Notes under the pieces: model-generated
Seen by the model: the letters and a program-made list of their open reading frames with translations, nothing else
The model's database searches: none
Told to the model about the DNA's origin: nothing
Translations under genes and position numbers: made by a program
Source of the DNA: Alphaproteobacteria bacterium
GTDB taxonomy: Bacteria > Pseudomonadota > Alphaproteobacteria > Micavibrionales > Micavibrionaceae
NCBI GenBank assembly: GCA_030639165.1
Contig: DAOWDF010000258.1
Coordinates: forward strand, 1-9,058
Reading direction: 5' to 3'
DNA length: 9,058 nucleotides
In this document: piece after piece, positions 1 to 5,842 of the stretch
Layout of the letters: every line of letters begins with the position of its first letter
Numbering within the stretch: the stretch's first letter is position 1

Positions 1-587
1 AAGTCGGTCTTGGTGTTAAAACTGGCGCGGTATACCGCATGCACTCACAAGGCACTATGCAGCAAACTCAAAACGAGCTTGATTTGGCGATAGTAGGACG
101 CGGCTTCTTTCAAATAGATTTACCAAATGGTGATACAGCCTATACACGCGACGGGACATTTCAAATAAACGAAAACGGTGAAATGGTAACAACCCAAGGC
201 TATAGCGTGTCCCCTTCGATCACTGTTCCTGATAATGCACTAAGCGTTGATATTAACGCCGAGGGTGAAGTTATGGCGAAAGTGCAAGGACAGACAGCTA
301 TACAAAATTTAGGGCAGATACAACTGGCAGACTTTGTTAACCCCACAGGCCTTGAAGCCATAGGGAATAACTTCTATCTGGAAACCGACGCCTCTGGCTC
401 TGCTACATCTGGAGTTGCTAGTCAGGATCAATTCGGCAGCATCGAGCAAGGCATGCTAGAGCAATCTAACGTCGATGTTGTATCAGAGATTACCTCACTA
501 ATTGCAGCGCAACGAGCATATGAAATGAACTCAACAGTTATATCAACAAGTGATGAAATGCTGAGAACCGTGGCGCAGCTAAGATAA
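1..587 (+). CDS. flgG: Flagellar distal rod protein FlgG, 5'-truncated
   Basis: C-terminal part of the distal rod protein, which forms the extracytoplasmic drive shaft between proximal rod and hook. The reading frame is already open at base 3 and the first visible residues are VGLGVKTGAVYRMHSQG, typical of the interior of FlgG. The match continues with LDLAIVGRGFFQI, then TAYTRDGTFQ, and the conserved rod/hook C-terminus EITSLIAAQRAYEMNS followed by STSDEMLRTVAQL. About 194 residues are visible against a usual length near 260, so roughly 65 N-terminal residues lie before the window. The ATG at 39 is therefore an internal methionine, not the start. flgA follows after 30 bp, which suggests co-transcription. 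FlgF is the closest alternative, but the GRGFFQI and C-terminal motifs and the following flgA-flgH order favour FlgG. Confidence 0.95.
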   Translation, partial: VGLGVKTGAVYRMHSQGTMQQTQNELDLAIVGRGFFQIDLPNGDTAYTRDGTFQINENGEMVTTQGYSVSPSITVPDNALSVDINAEGEVMAKVQGQTAIQNLGQIQLADFVNPTGLEAIGNNFYLETDASGSATSGVASQDQFGSIEQGMLEQSNVDVVSEITSLIAAQRAYEMNSTVISTSDEMLRTVAQLR

Positions 588-617
588 TAGCCCGCATTTA
601 ATGGAAAGGATAATATT

Positions 618-1565
618 ATGACATTATTAAAAACACATAAACTAGCAATACTACCTGCTATAACTGCTATATGCATGATATTGCCTTTCCAAAACTCTAT
701 GGCTATTGGCCTTAAGGAAAACAGCATAATTACCACTGATGAAATAACGCTTGGCGATATATTCTATGACTTAAAGCGTGATGATGGGAGAGTTTTAGGG
801 AATGCCCCCCTACCCGGCAAAGATATGGTTTTAGATGCGAAAACGTTACTACGCATTGCGATGGCTATGGACTTGTCATGGCGGCCATCTAGTAATTCAG
901 ATAAGGTAACTCTTAGCCGCGCTGCTACTATCATTGAATATGAACAAATTGAGGACAGCATATTTAGTGCACTTGAAGATGAAGGTCTTTATGGAGATTA
1001 CGAGATCTCAATTCCAGCACAATTTCATAAAATCATACTTCCCCATGATCAACTTGCGGAAATGGAGATAACTGACCTTAATATTGATAGTGATCGTAAG
1101 AAATTCGAGGTAACTATTGCCGCACCCTCGGCCGATAACCCGATCCAGAATTTTCAAATAAAGGGGCAGATAAATACAGTTATCACCGTGCCTGTCTTAA
1201 AGGGAAATCTGCAATATGGGCATGTAGTTAACAAAAACGACATTAAGTATATTAAAATCAAAGAGCGCGAATTTTCTAGAGATACCATTGCTGATGCGAA
1301 TAGCTTAATAGGAATGACTGCGCGCAGAGTTATCATTGCGGGTCGTCCGATCAAGACATCAGAGATGATTGCACCACAAGTTATTGAGCGCGGCGAGCTG
1401 GTTACATTATCATTTCGCGGTGGATCTATGAATTTAACAACGCAGGCAAAAGCTCTGCAAAATGGCGCTAAAGGTGACACTATCCGCGTGGTTAATACTG
1501 CCAGCAACAAAACACTGCAAGCCATTGTTATCAGCGCAAATGAAGTTGCTGTGGCGCAATATTAG
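618..1565 (+). CDS. flgA: Flagellar P-ring formation chaperone FlgA
   Basis: Periplasmic chaperone that helps FlgI subunits assemble into the P ring around the rod. The 315-residue product begins with a Sec signal peptide: a basic start (KTHK), a hydrophobic stretch at about 9-23 and a likely cleavage after SMA at residue 29. The N-terminal half (about 30-185) is poorly conserved. The C-terminal half holds a SAF-type domain (about 190-250: TVPVLKGN, then IADANSLIGMTARRVIIAGRPI) followed by the FlgA C-terminal segment GELVTLSFRGGSMNLTTQAK and GDTIRVVN. The AAAGGA ribosome site at about 605-610 is 7 bp upstream of the ATG. It sits between flgG (30 bp gap) and flgH (15 bp gap), the usual alphaproteobacterial order. 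The partner gene flgI lies 2.7 kb downstream, past the reversed dksA-fliX block. Confidence 0.94.
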   Translation: MTLLKTHKLAILPAITAICMILPFQNSMAIGLKENSIITTDEITLGDIFYDLKRDDGRVLGNAPLPGKDMVLDAKTLLRIAMAMDLSWRPSSNSDKVTLSRAATIIEYEQIEDSIFSALEDEGLYGDYEISIPAQFHKIILPHDQLAEMEITDLNIDSDRKKFEVTIAAPSADNPIQNFQIKGQINTVITVPVLKGNLQYGHVVNKNDIKYIKIKEREFSRDTIADANSLIGMTARRVIIAGRPIKTSEMIAPQVIERGELVTLSFRGGSMNLTTQAKALQNGAKGDTIRVVNTASNKTLQAIVISANEVAVAQY

Positions 1566-1580
1566 ATTAGGAGATCTAAA

Positions 1581-2330
1581 ATGAGTAATTTAAAATCGGC
1601 TAGCTTAGCATTAATGGCATGCACAATATTAAGTGCCTGTGCCTCTACTGTTGATCGGTTGGAGAAAATTGGCAAGGCTCCTGAAATGGCAACAATAGCG
1701 AACCCAATGGCCGACCCGACATACCAGCCTGTCAGTTTGCCTATGCCCGCCCCTAAGCAGGTATCACAACAGAGAAATTCCCTATGGCAAAGCGGGCGCG
1801 TCACATTCTTTGAAGATCAGCGCGCGAATGATGTCGGCGATATTATTACCGTCACCATAGATATAAAAGATGAGGCGACTTTAGATAACGAGACTGAGCG
1901 CAAAAGAGATGGCGGTGAATCCGCTGGCTTAGATTCACTACTTGGGTTAGAACAAGCATTGGGCGCGGTATTGCCAGAAGCGGTTAATAATTCAAGCCTA
2001 GCTGATGCTAGCTCTAGCTCTAATTACAAGGGAACTGGAAGTATTGAGCGCGAAGACGAGATTAAACTCCGAATGGCAGCTCTTATCACACAATTATTAC
2101 CTAACGGAAATATGGTTATTCATGGCACGCAAGAAGTGCTAGTCAATTTTGAGAAACGTATTTTGCAAGTTGATGGAGTTATTCGCCCTGAAGATGTATC
2201 GGTGGATAATACAATCTCATATGACCAGATCGCCGAAGCGCGCATAATATATGGCGGTGAAGGCCATATCACAGATATGCAGCAACCAAGATACGGCCAG
2301 CAGCTATATGATGTACTGTTCCCTTTTTAG
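1581..2330 (+). CDS. flgH: Flagellar L-ring lipoprotein FlgH
   Basis: Outer-membrane lipoprotein that forms the L ring, the bushing through which the rod passes the outer membrane. The 249-residue product has a lipoprotein signal peptide with lipobox L17-S18-A19-C20, so Cys20 is the expected lipidated N-terminus of the mature protein. Family blocks are SLWQSG near residue 70, FFEDQRANDVGDIITVTI at about 76-93, the YKGTGSIERE segment, LPNGNMVIHGTQEVLVN and the C-terminal VRPEDVS-like region ending in QQLYDVLFPF. Length is normal for the family. A strong AGGAG ribosome site at 1569-1573 fixes the start. It is the last gene of the flgG-flgA-flgH run, and no clear factor-independent terminator is seen after it. 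Confidence 0.95.
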   Translation: MSNLKSASLALMACTILSACASTVDRLEKIGKAPEMATIANPMADPTYQPVSLPMPAPKQVSQQRNSLWQSGRVTFFEDQRANDVGDIITVTIDIKDEATLDNETERKRDGGESAGLDSLLGLEQALGAVLPEAVNNSSLADASSSSNYKGTGSIEREDEIKLRMAALITQLLPNGNMVIHGTQEVLVNFEKRILQVDGVIRPEDVSVDNTISYDQIAEARIIYGGEGHITDMQQPRYGQQLYDVLFPF

Positions 2331-2358
2331 GTGCGTGTTGGCGGCCACATAAAAAAAC

Positions 2359-2393
2359 TTGACGTTTACGTAACAATTGCCTATTGGATAGGC
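2359..2393 (+). promoter_or_regulatory. Possible promoter with LiuR-like palindrome
   Basis: The 16-bp imperfect palindrome TTGACGTTTACGTAAC (2359-2374) consists of two ACGT half-sites two bases apart and includes the perfect palindrome TTACGTAA (2366-2373). It resembles the operator of the MerR-family regulator LiuR (branched-chain amino-acid and fatty-acid catabolism), recalled as roughly TTTACGTWWACGTAAA. Its first six bases also read as a -35 hexamer, with TATTGG 17 bp downstream as a weak -10. A perfect 6-bp stem with a 3-nt loop (GCCTAT/ATAGGC, 2379-2393) overlaps that -10. It lies just after flgH and ahead of the damaged small ORF. No catabolic gene is nearby, so it may be a relic or a chance match. 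Confidence 0.35.
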
Positions 2394-2427
2394 CATACGG
2401 TCAAAACAGAAGGAAGGTGCCTTAGTT

Positions 2428-2702
2428 ATGCAAATAAAAAATAGGGGCAAATAATAGTAGACAGCCAAGAAACACCAAAGACAAGAGACGGTGTAGCAAT
2501 AGCATTTAACGAAGAAACTCTTTACGATGTAATAACTAGAGTTAGACTTGAGGACATAGATAGGTTCGTACTAACGAACGCGACAGAAATAAGTCTAGAT
2601 CAAGCTGAGGTTTTAACAACACGAATTCAAAATCAAGCAAGAAAATCACTTTGGGCGAATAAGTGTAAAGACCACTATGACATCATAGCTATTGAGCCTT
2701 AA
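2428..2702 (+). pseudogene. Small hypothetical ORF, frameshifted or non-canonical start
   Basis: Not recognised. From 2445 to the stop at 2700-2702 one frame stays open for 85 sense codons but contains no ATG, GTG or TTG. It reads as a protein-like sequence (start QIIVDSQETPKTRDGVAIAF, middle VRLEDIDRFVLTNATEISL, end KDHYDIIAIEP), charged and soluble, with no signal peptide or membrane segment. In the next frame an ATG at 2428 follows GGAAGG (2412-2417) at normal spacing and reads MQIKNRGK before TAA at 2452-2454. One extra base near GGGG (2444-2447) would join the two into about 91 residues beginning MQIKNRGQIIVDSQ. It is therefore either a gene inactivated by a 1-bp loss in a short G run, or a gene starting at ATA 2451 or 2454 after AGGGG. 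A sequencing error is also possible. Confidence 0.4.
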
Positions 2703-2735
2703 CTTATACCATGATAATACAGCAAAATTAAACAT

Positions 2736-2847
2736 TGTCATACCCGCCTTAGTGAGAGTATCTGGAAAAAATAACGTGGCAAGCAAAGCTTGCCGCACAT
2801 GGATCCCCGCAGTCTTAACAAAGCTACGCTTTGTCGCGGTAATGACG
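2736..2847. repeat. 112-bp hairpin-rich element with imperfect terminal inverted repeats
   Basis: TGTCATACCCGC at 2736-2747 is mirrored imperfectly by GCGGTAATGACG at 2836-2847. Two perfect internal hairpins lie between them: GGCAAGC/GCTTGCC (2778-2784 with 2788-2794, loop AAA) and ACAAAGC/GCTTTGT (2818-2824 with 2828-2834, loop TAC). The segment ATGGATCCCCGC sits between the hairpins. Ends of the form TGTCAT-CCGC...GCGG-ATGACG with internal GGATCCCCGC are familiar as dispersed, non-coding, MITE-like repeats in many proteobacterial genomes. No transposase and no clear target-site duplication is visible. It directly precedes structured repeat copy 1. Confidence 0.6.
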
Positions 2848-2870
2848 ATATGGGTTATGGTAGGTATTTT

Positions 2871-2989
2871 TATAAAAGGCAGAGAAATGCGGCGAAAATG
2901 ATGGTTTTCGAGAACCGGAAGCGTAAAGGTACATTTAGTACCTGCGAACCGGAAGCGCAGAAAACCATTATTTGCAGGCCATTTATCAA
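2871..2989 (+). repeat. Structured intergenic repeat, copy 1
   Basis: Best-preserved of three copies (others at 4088-4205 and 8600-8690). The outer stem pairs 2896-2909 with 2960-2973: 14 bp with one G-T wobble (2900 with 2969). A further AAATG/CATTT pairing (2885-2889 with 2980-2984) lies outside it. Inside, the direct repeat GAACCGGAAGCG occurs at 2912-2923 and 2946-2957, and its two CCGG cores can pair with each other. The apex is a perfect hairpin, AGGTAC/GTACCT (2927-2932 with 2938-2943, loop ATTTA). It lies downstream of flgH and abuts the stop codon of the reversed dksA, so it could also act at the 3' end of the dksA message. No U-tract makes it a classical terminator. Confidence 0.8.
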
Positions 2990-2993
2990 GTTT

Positions 2994-3422
2994 TTAAGCC
3001 TGAGTTTTTTCTAAACGCTCGTGACGCTCTTGCGCTTCAAGGCTCAATGTTGCAATTGGACGTGCTTTTAAGCGACCAATTCCAATTGGTTCACCAGTCT
3101 CTTCACAATAACCATATTCGTCATCATCTATATTACGAATAGTTTTATTGATTTTAGAAATAAGCTTACGCTCTCTATCGCGGGTTCTTAGCTCAAGCGC
3201 ATGATCAGTTTCTGCTGCTGCTCTATCTGCAACATCCGGCTTTTGTAGCTCGGTTGCCTGCAATGTATCTTGAATAGTGCTTTCTGACTCTTTCAAAAGC
3301 TCCTCACGCCAAGCAATTAGCTGCTCGCGGAAATATTCTCTCATCATAGGGTTCATGAACTCACCCTTGTCCTTTTCAGGATCATAATCAGGTGGGATAG
3401 TTACGCTATCTGGTGTTGACAT
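2994..3422 (-). CDS. dksA: DksA/TraR-family transcription factor, single-cysteine type
   Basis: RNA-polymerase secondary-channel protein that, with ppGpp, tunes transcription initiation. The 142-residue product has a long coiled-coil region (about 25-100) whose tip keeps the DxxDxA motif (D63, D66, A68 in PDVADRAA), the residues that act near the polymerase active site. LELRTRDRERKLI and DDDEYGYCEETGEPIGIGRLKARP follow as in DksA. Only one of the four zinc cysteines survives: C106 is present, the second is T109, and the CxxC of the second pair reads SLEA (127-130). This pattern is usual in alphaproteobacterial homologues and implies a fold not dependent on zinc. AAAGGA upstream of the ATG serves as a ribosome site. 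It lies 84 bp downstream of fliX on the same strand and is flanked by repeat copies 1 and 2. A link to flagellar control is inferred from position. Confidence 0.88.
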   Translation of the reverse strand: MSTPDSVTIPPDYDPEKDKGEFMNPMMREYFREQLIAWREELLKESESTIQDTLQATELQKPDVADRAAAETDHALELRTRDRERKLISKINKTIRNIDDDEYGYCEETGEPIGIGRLKARPIATLSLEAQERHERLEKTQA

Positions 3423-3463
3423 ATTTTAAAAATCCTTTTCCCCATTTTCATTTAAGTTTTGGG

Positions 3464-3492
3464 AATATACTCTCCTTGCAACATAAAAACAA
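3464..3492 (-). promoter_or_regulatory. Predicted sigma-70-like promoter of dksA
   Basis: Read on the minus strand, TTGTTT (3487-3492) and TATATT (3464-3469) are separated by 17 bp in the 84-bp gap between the fliX stop and the dksA ATG. The predicted start near 3457 would leave a leader of about 35 nt. A second promoter would let dksA be expressed independently of fliX. The -35 match is moderate. Confidence 0.42.
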
Positions 3493-3506
3493 GAATATTC
3501 ATTATT

Positions 3507-3950
3507 TTAAGATGAAGAATCCATGATTACACGCATCTTAGCTAGCTCAACTTGTGCGCGAAGGTCAATTTCATCCATAATTGCACTTAATGCTGGATCA
3601 TCTATTTTATCACGGTGTGAGGCCACGACATCAGCCACATCTATCATATTACCAACAGTCAAATCACCGCCGAGCATTTTTATGCGAACCTGATCAAGTT
3701 TTTCTAATATCCCGTCAGCGCGCACTTGAACACGCTTTTTAGCTGCCTTTTTTGTTGGGTCCTCAGTTTCCTGAACTGCCAGCAATGCGTCCAATTGCGC
3801 AATTGATTGAGAAGCAGATACATTAGATACAGAACTAGCACCACCACTTACAAGTGCACTAAAATCAACATTACCGCTACCACCACCAGATGAAGAGGCT
3901 TTTTTTGTATTAGATGTTGAGTTAGAACCTTTAGAACCGCCGACCTTCAT
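3507..3950 (-). CDS. fliX: Flagellar assembly regulator FliX
   Basis: FliX couples early basal-body assembly to the sigma-54 activator FlbD in Caulobacter, controlling rod, ring and hook genes. The 147-residue product has a low-complexity Gly/Ser N-terminus (about 1-50, GGSKGSNSTSN, SSSGGGSG), then the conserved core: LDALLAVQETEDP at about 53-65, ADGILEKLDQVRIKMLGGDL at about 78-97, and a C-terminal helix DDPALSAIMDEIDLRAQVELAK (117-138), which is the family signature. No membrane segment or signal peptide is seen, consistent with a cytoplasmic regulator. GGAAG sits about 8 bp before the ATG. It is divergent from flgI, as in Caulobacter. FlbD is not in the window, but the sigma-54-type promoter in front of flgI fits this pairing. 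Confidence 0.85.
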   Translation of the reverse strand: MKVGGSKGSNSTSNTKKASSSGGGSGNVDFSALVSGGASSVSNVSASQSIAQLDALLAVQETEDPTKKAAKKRVQVRADGILEKLDQVRIKMLGGDLTVGNMIDVADVVASHRDKIDDPALSAIMDEIDLRAQVELAKMRVIMDSSS

Positions 3951-3979
3951 AGATTACACTTCCCATTGTTTATGCATAT

Positions 3980-4008
3980 AGTATAGCAACGGTAGAATTT
4001 TCTTTCAA
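3980..4008 (-). promoter_or_regulatory. Predicted sigma-70-like promoter of fliX
   Basis: On the minus strand TTGAAA (4003-4008) and TATACT (3980-3985) are exactly 17 bp apart, a strong match to the housekeeping consensus. Transcription would start near 3973, about 23 bp upstream of the fliX ATG. fliX would thus be made before, and independently of, the sigma-54 class of flagellar genes it helps control. Confidence 0.6.
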
Positions 4009-4027
4009 GTCGGTAAGAATTGCCTAG

Positions 4028-4045
4028 TGGTTTTGACTAAAACCA
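4028..4045. promoter_or_regulatory. Perfect 7-bp dyad, possible operator
   Basis: TGGTTTT (4028-4034), GACT, AAAACCA (4039-4045) form a perfect inverted repeat. It lies 20 bp upstream of the fliX -35 box and roughly 210 bp upstream of the predicted flgI start, a plausible place for an operator or enhancer site. The arms resemble the outer-stem arms of repeat copy 1 (ATGGTTTTC/GAAAACCAT), so it might instead be a remnant of that element. The protein bound, if any, is unknown. Confidence 0.4.
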
Positions 4046-4087
4046 GCTCCCATCCTAACTAATAATAATCCACCCATTTGATATAAC

Positions 4088-4205
4088 TATAAAAGGCAGA
4101 GAAATGCGCCGAAAATGTTGGTTTTTGAGAACCGCATCGCAGAATACATTTTAGTATTTGAGAAGTGGAAGCGCAGAAAAACAGCATTTGCAGGCCATTT
4201 ATCAA
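4088..4205 (+). repeat. Structured intergenic repeat, copy 2
   Basis: Diverged copy in the same orientation as copy 1, sharing the ends TATAAAAGGCAGAGAAATGC and GCAGGCCATTTATCAA. The outer stem pairs 4113-4126 with 4177-4189, with one bulged G (4120) and one wobble. The middle helix is CCGC with GTGG instead of CCGG with CCGG, still pairable. The apical hairpin is AATAC/GTATT with loop ATTTTA instead of GGTAC/GTACC with loop ATTTA. It lies between the fliX promoter and the flgI sigma-54 promoter, in the zone where an enhancer-binding site would be expected. Confidence 0.78.
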
Positions 4206-4227
4206 ACTTTAATAGCTATATAAAAAC

Positions 4228-4243
4228 TGGCACGGTTTTCGCA
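4228..4243 (+). promoter_or_regulatory. Predicted sigma-54 promoter of the flgI operon
   Basis: TGGCACGGTTTTCGCA matches the sigma-54 (RpoN) consensus TGGCACG-N4-TTGCW at all fixed positions but one (C for T at 4240). The invariant GG (-24) and GC (-12) are correctly spaced. The predicted start is near 4254, leaving a leader of about 56 nt before the flgI ATG. This class of promoter needs an activator such as FlbD. The regulator's site is not identified with certainty. Confidence 0.8.
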
Positions 4244-4265
4244 AGGTAGTTCTTGTAGATTTGTT

Positions 4266-4279
4266 TGGGCGAGCGCCCA
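4266..4279 (+). promoter_or_regulatory. GC-rich dyad in the flgI leader
   Basis: TGGGCG (4266-4271), AG, CGCCCA (4274-4279) is a perfect 14-bp dyad in otherwise AT-rich DNA, starting about 12 bp downstream of the predicted sigma-54 start site and about 30 bp before the flgI ATG. It could be a protein site that blocks or modulates the promoter, or a small 5'-leader hairpin in the mRNA. Neither is shown. Confidence 0.45.
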
Positions 4280-4309
4280 CCTAAAGTAGAAAGATGAGAT
4301 TAGAGAATT

Positions 4310-5521
4310 ATGATGTTTGATTTTACCAAAAATCTTAAAAACACATATCTGGACACCCAGACAAGCACAGCTGTGCTTTCGGGGATGGTAATCCGGTCAC
4401 CAATCCTGAAGAATTTAGGGCTTATATTGGTGGCCGGATCATTATTACTTTCAACAACTATGCCAGCTTTCGCTAAGACCTCACGTATAAAAGATATTGT
4501 TGCTATTGAAGGTGTAAGGGATAACCAACTCGTTGGCTATGGACTTATTGTTGGCCTTAACGGTACGGGCGATGGCCTGAACAACTCCCCCTTCACTAAG
4601 CAAAGTCTGATCGCGATGCTTGAACGCCTTGGCGTTAATATCCGCGGACAGAATGTGAATACCGGTAATGTTGCCGCCGTAATGGTGACAGCAACCCTCC
4701 CCCCTTTCACCAATCAAGGCGCAAAGATAGATGTAAACATCTCTGCGCTTGGTGATGCTAAATCATTACAGGGCGGCACATTGCTGGTTACTCCTTTAAT
4801 CGCAGCAGATGGCGAAGTTTACGCCGTTGCGCAGGGCGAGGTATATATTGCTGGATGTGCGGGTGAAGGCGACGCGGCGGCTATAACGCAAAATATGCCT
4901 ACTTCTGTACGCATCCCTAATGGCGGCATAGTTGAGCGTGAGATTGACTTTCAACTTGATGAGCTGCAGCAAGTTCGCCTGTCCTTGATTAACCCTGACT
5001 TCACGACATCACGCAGAATTGCGCAGGCTATTAATGGCTTCACCAATGATAGCAGTATGGCAACGGCAGAAAATTCCGCTAGTGTGGTCTTGAAACGTCC
5101 CAAAGGTTATGACGGAACGATAGTTGACCTTATTACAGACATAGAATTACTACCTATACAACCTGACCAGCCTGCAAAAGTTGTTATCAGTGAGCGCTCG
5201 GGCGTTGTGGTTATGGGCGCAGATGTACGGGTTAACTCAATTGCTATTGCGCAAGGTAACCTTACTCTTAAGATCAATGAAACCCCAGAAGTATCGCAGC
5301 CAAACCCGTTTTCTGATCTGGGCGAGACAGTGATAGTGCCGCGCACTGATGTTTCCGCCGATATGGGCGATAGTCAGCTTGCGGTGCTAGATTCAGGTGT
5401 GACACTACAAGAGCTGGTAACTGGACTTAATAAACTAGGTGTTAAACCACGCGACATTATAACTATCTTACAAGCAATCAAAGCCGCTGGCGCACTACAA
5501 GCAGAAATCGAGGTAATGTAA
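4310..5521 (+). CDS. flgI: Flagellar P-ring protein FlgI
   Basis: Periplasmic subunit of the P ring, assembled around the distal rod with the help of FlgA. After a signal sequence (hydrophobic core about 36-50, cleavage likely after AFA at 55) the mature protein starts with the family signature SRIKDIVAIEGVRDNQLVGYGLIVGLNGTGD. GGTLLVTPLIAADGEVYAVAQGEVYI, RIPNGGIVERE and a C-terminal VTLQELVTGLNKLGVKPRDIITILQAIKAAGAL-type ending follow. The 403 residues exceed the usual 360-370 because of about 30 extra residues before the signal core. An in-frame ATG at 4385 (M26) would give a normal signal peptide, but it has only GGGG directly adjacent, so 4310 is kept with doubt. First gene of the operon behind the sigma-54 promoter. 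Its stop overlaps the flgJ ATG by one base. Confidence 0.95.
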   Translation: MMFDFTKNLKNTYLDTQTSTAVLSGMVIRSPILKNLGLILVAGSLLLSTTMPAFAKTSRIKDIVAIEGVRDNQLVGYGLIVGLNGTGDGLNNSPFTKQSLIAMLERLGVNIRGQNVNTGNVAAVMVTATLPPFTNQGAKIDVNISALGDAKSLQGGTLLVTPLIAADGEVYAVAQGEVYIAGCAGEGDAAAITQNMPTSVRIPNGGIVEREIDFQLDELQQVRLSLINPDFTTSRRIAQAINGFTNDSSMATAENSASVVLKRPKGYDGTIVDLITDIELLPIQPDQPAKVVISERSGVVVMGADVRVNSIAIAQGNLTLKINETPEVSQPNPFSDLGETVIVPRTDVSADMGDSQLAVLDSGVTLQELVTGLNKLGVKPRDIITILQAIKAAGALQAEIEVM

Positions 5522-5832
5522 TGGATACGACTATCGCAACTATGCAAGCATCACAATTCAAAACTCCAGACATGAACTCCTTGAGGAACCAAGAGCGCAT
5601 AGAAGAGTCTGCCAGAGAATTCGAAGCGGTATTTGTTGCCGAGATGTTAAAGCCGATGTTCGAAGGAATAGAAACAAACGAGATGTTTGGCGGCGGAAAA
5701 GGCGAGGAAATCTTTCGCGGAATGATGATACAGGAATTTGGCAAGAATATTGCATCACAAGATTCCATAGGCATTCAATCGCAGGTTAAAAACAAACTCA
5801 TAGAGCTGCAAGCAGCACAGACTAGAAACTAA
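5521..5832 (+). CDS. flgJ: Rod-binding protein, FlgJ N-terminal-domain type
   Basis: Rod-cap or scaffold protein for rod assembly. The 103-residue product is only the rod-binding domain: REFEAVFVAEMLKPMFEGIETNEMFGGGKGEEIFRGMMIQEFGKNIA (about 32-78) is the family core. The C-terminal muramidase domain found in enterobacterial FlgJ is absent, as is usual in Alphaproteobacteria, where a separate lytic enzyme opens the peptidoglycan. No signal peptide is seen, consistent with export by the flagellar type III apparatus. The ATG overlaps the last base of the flgI stop codon (TAATG), indicating translational coupling. Confidence 0.9.
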   Translation: MDTTIATMQASQFKTPDMNSLRNQERIEESAREFEAVFVAEMLKPMFEGIETNEMFGGGKGEEIFRGMMIQEFGKNIASQDSIGIQSQVKNKLIELQAAQTRN

Positions 5833-5842
5833 GGAAAAGATA

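Noticed and set aside
428..736. Minus-strand open frame overlapping flgG and flgA
   Set aside because: Fully antisense to two well-supported genes, with no ribosome site or recognisable family.
2338..2353. TGGCGGCC-type sequence after flgH as a sigma-54 promoter
   Set aside because: It has GG but no GC at the required -12 spacing.
2436..2442. A_AAA_AAT as a slippery site for programmed -1 frameshifting into the small ORF
   Set aside because: A -1 slip there leads straight into TAG at 2442-2444, so it cannot produce the downstream frame.
2692..3014. Two overlapping small open frames on the + strand (2692-2901 and 2790-3014)
   Set aside because: They lie over the MITE-like element and repeat copy 1, have no ribosome site or protein-like conservation, and are explained by the repeats.
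5478..5774. Minus-strand open frame opposite flgJ
   Set aside because: Shadow of flgJ coding bias on the other strand.
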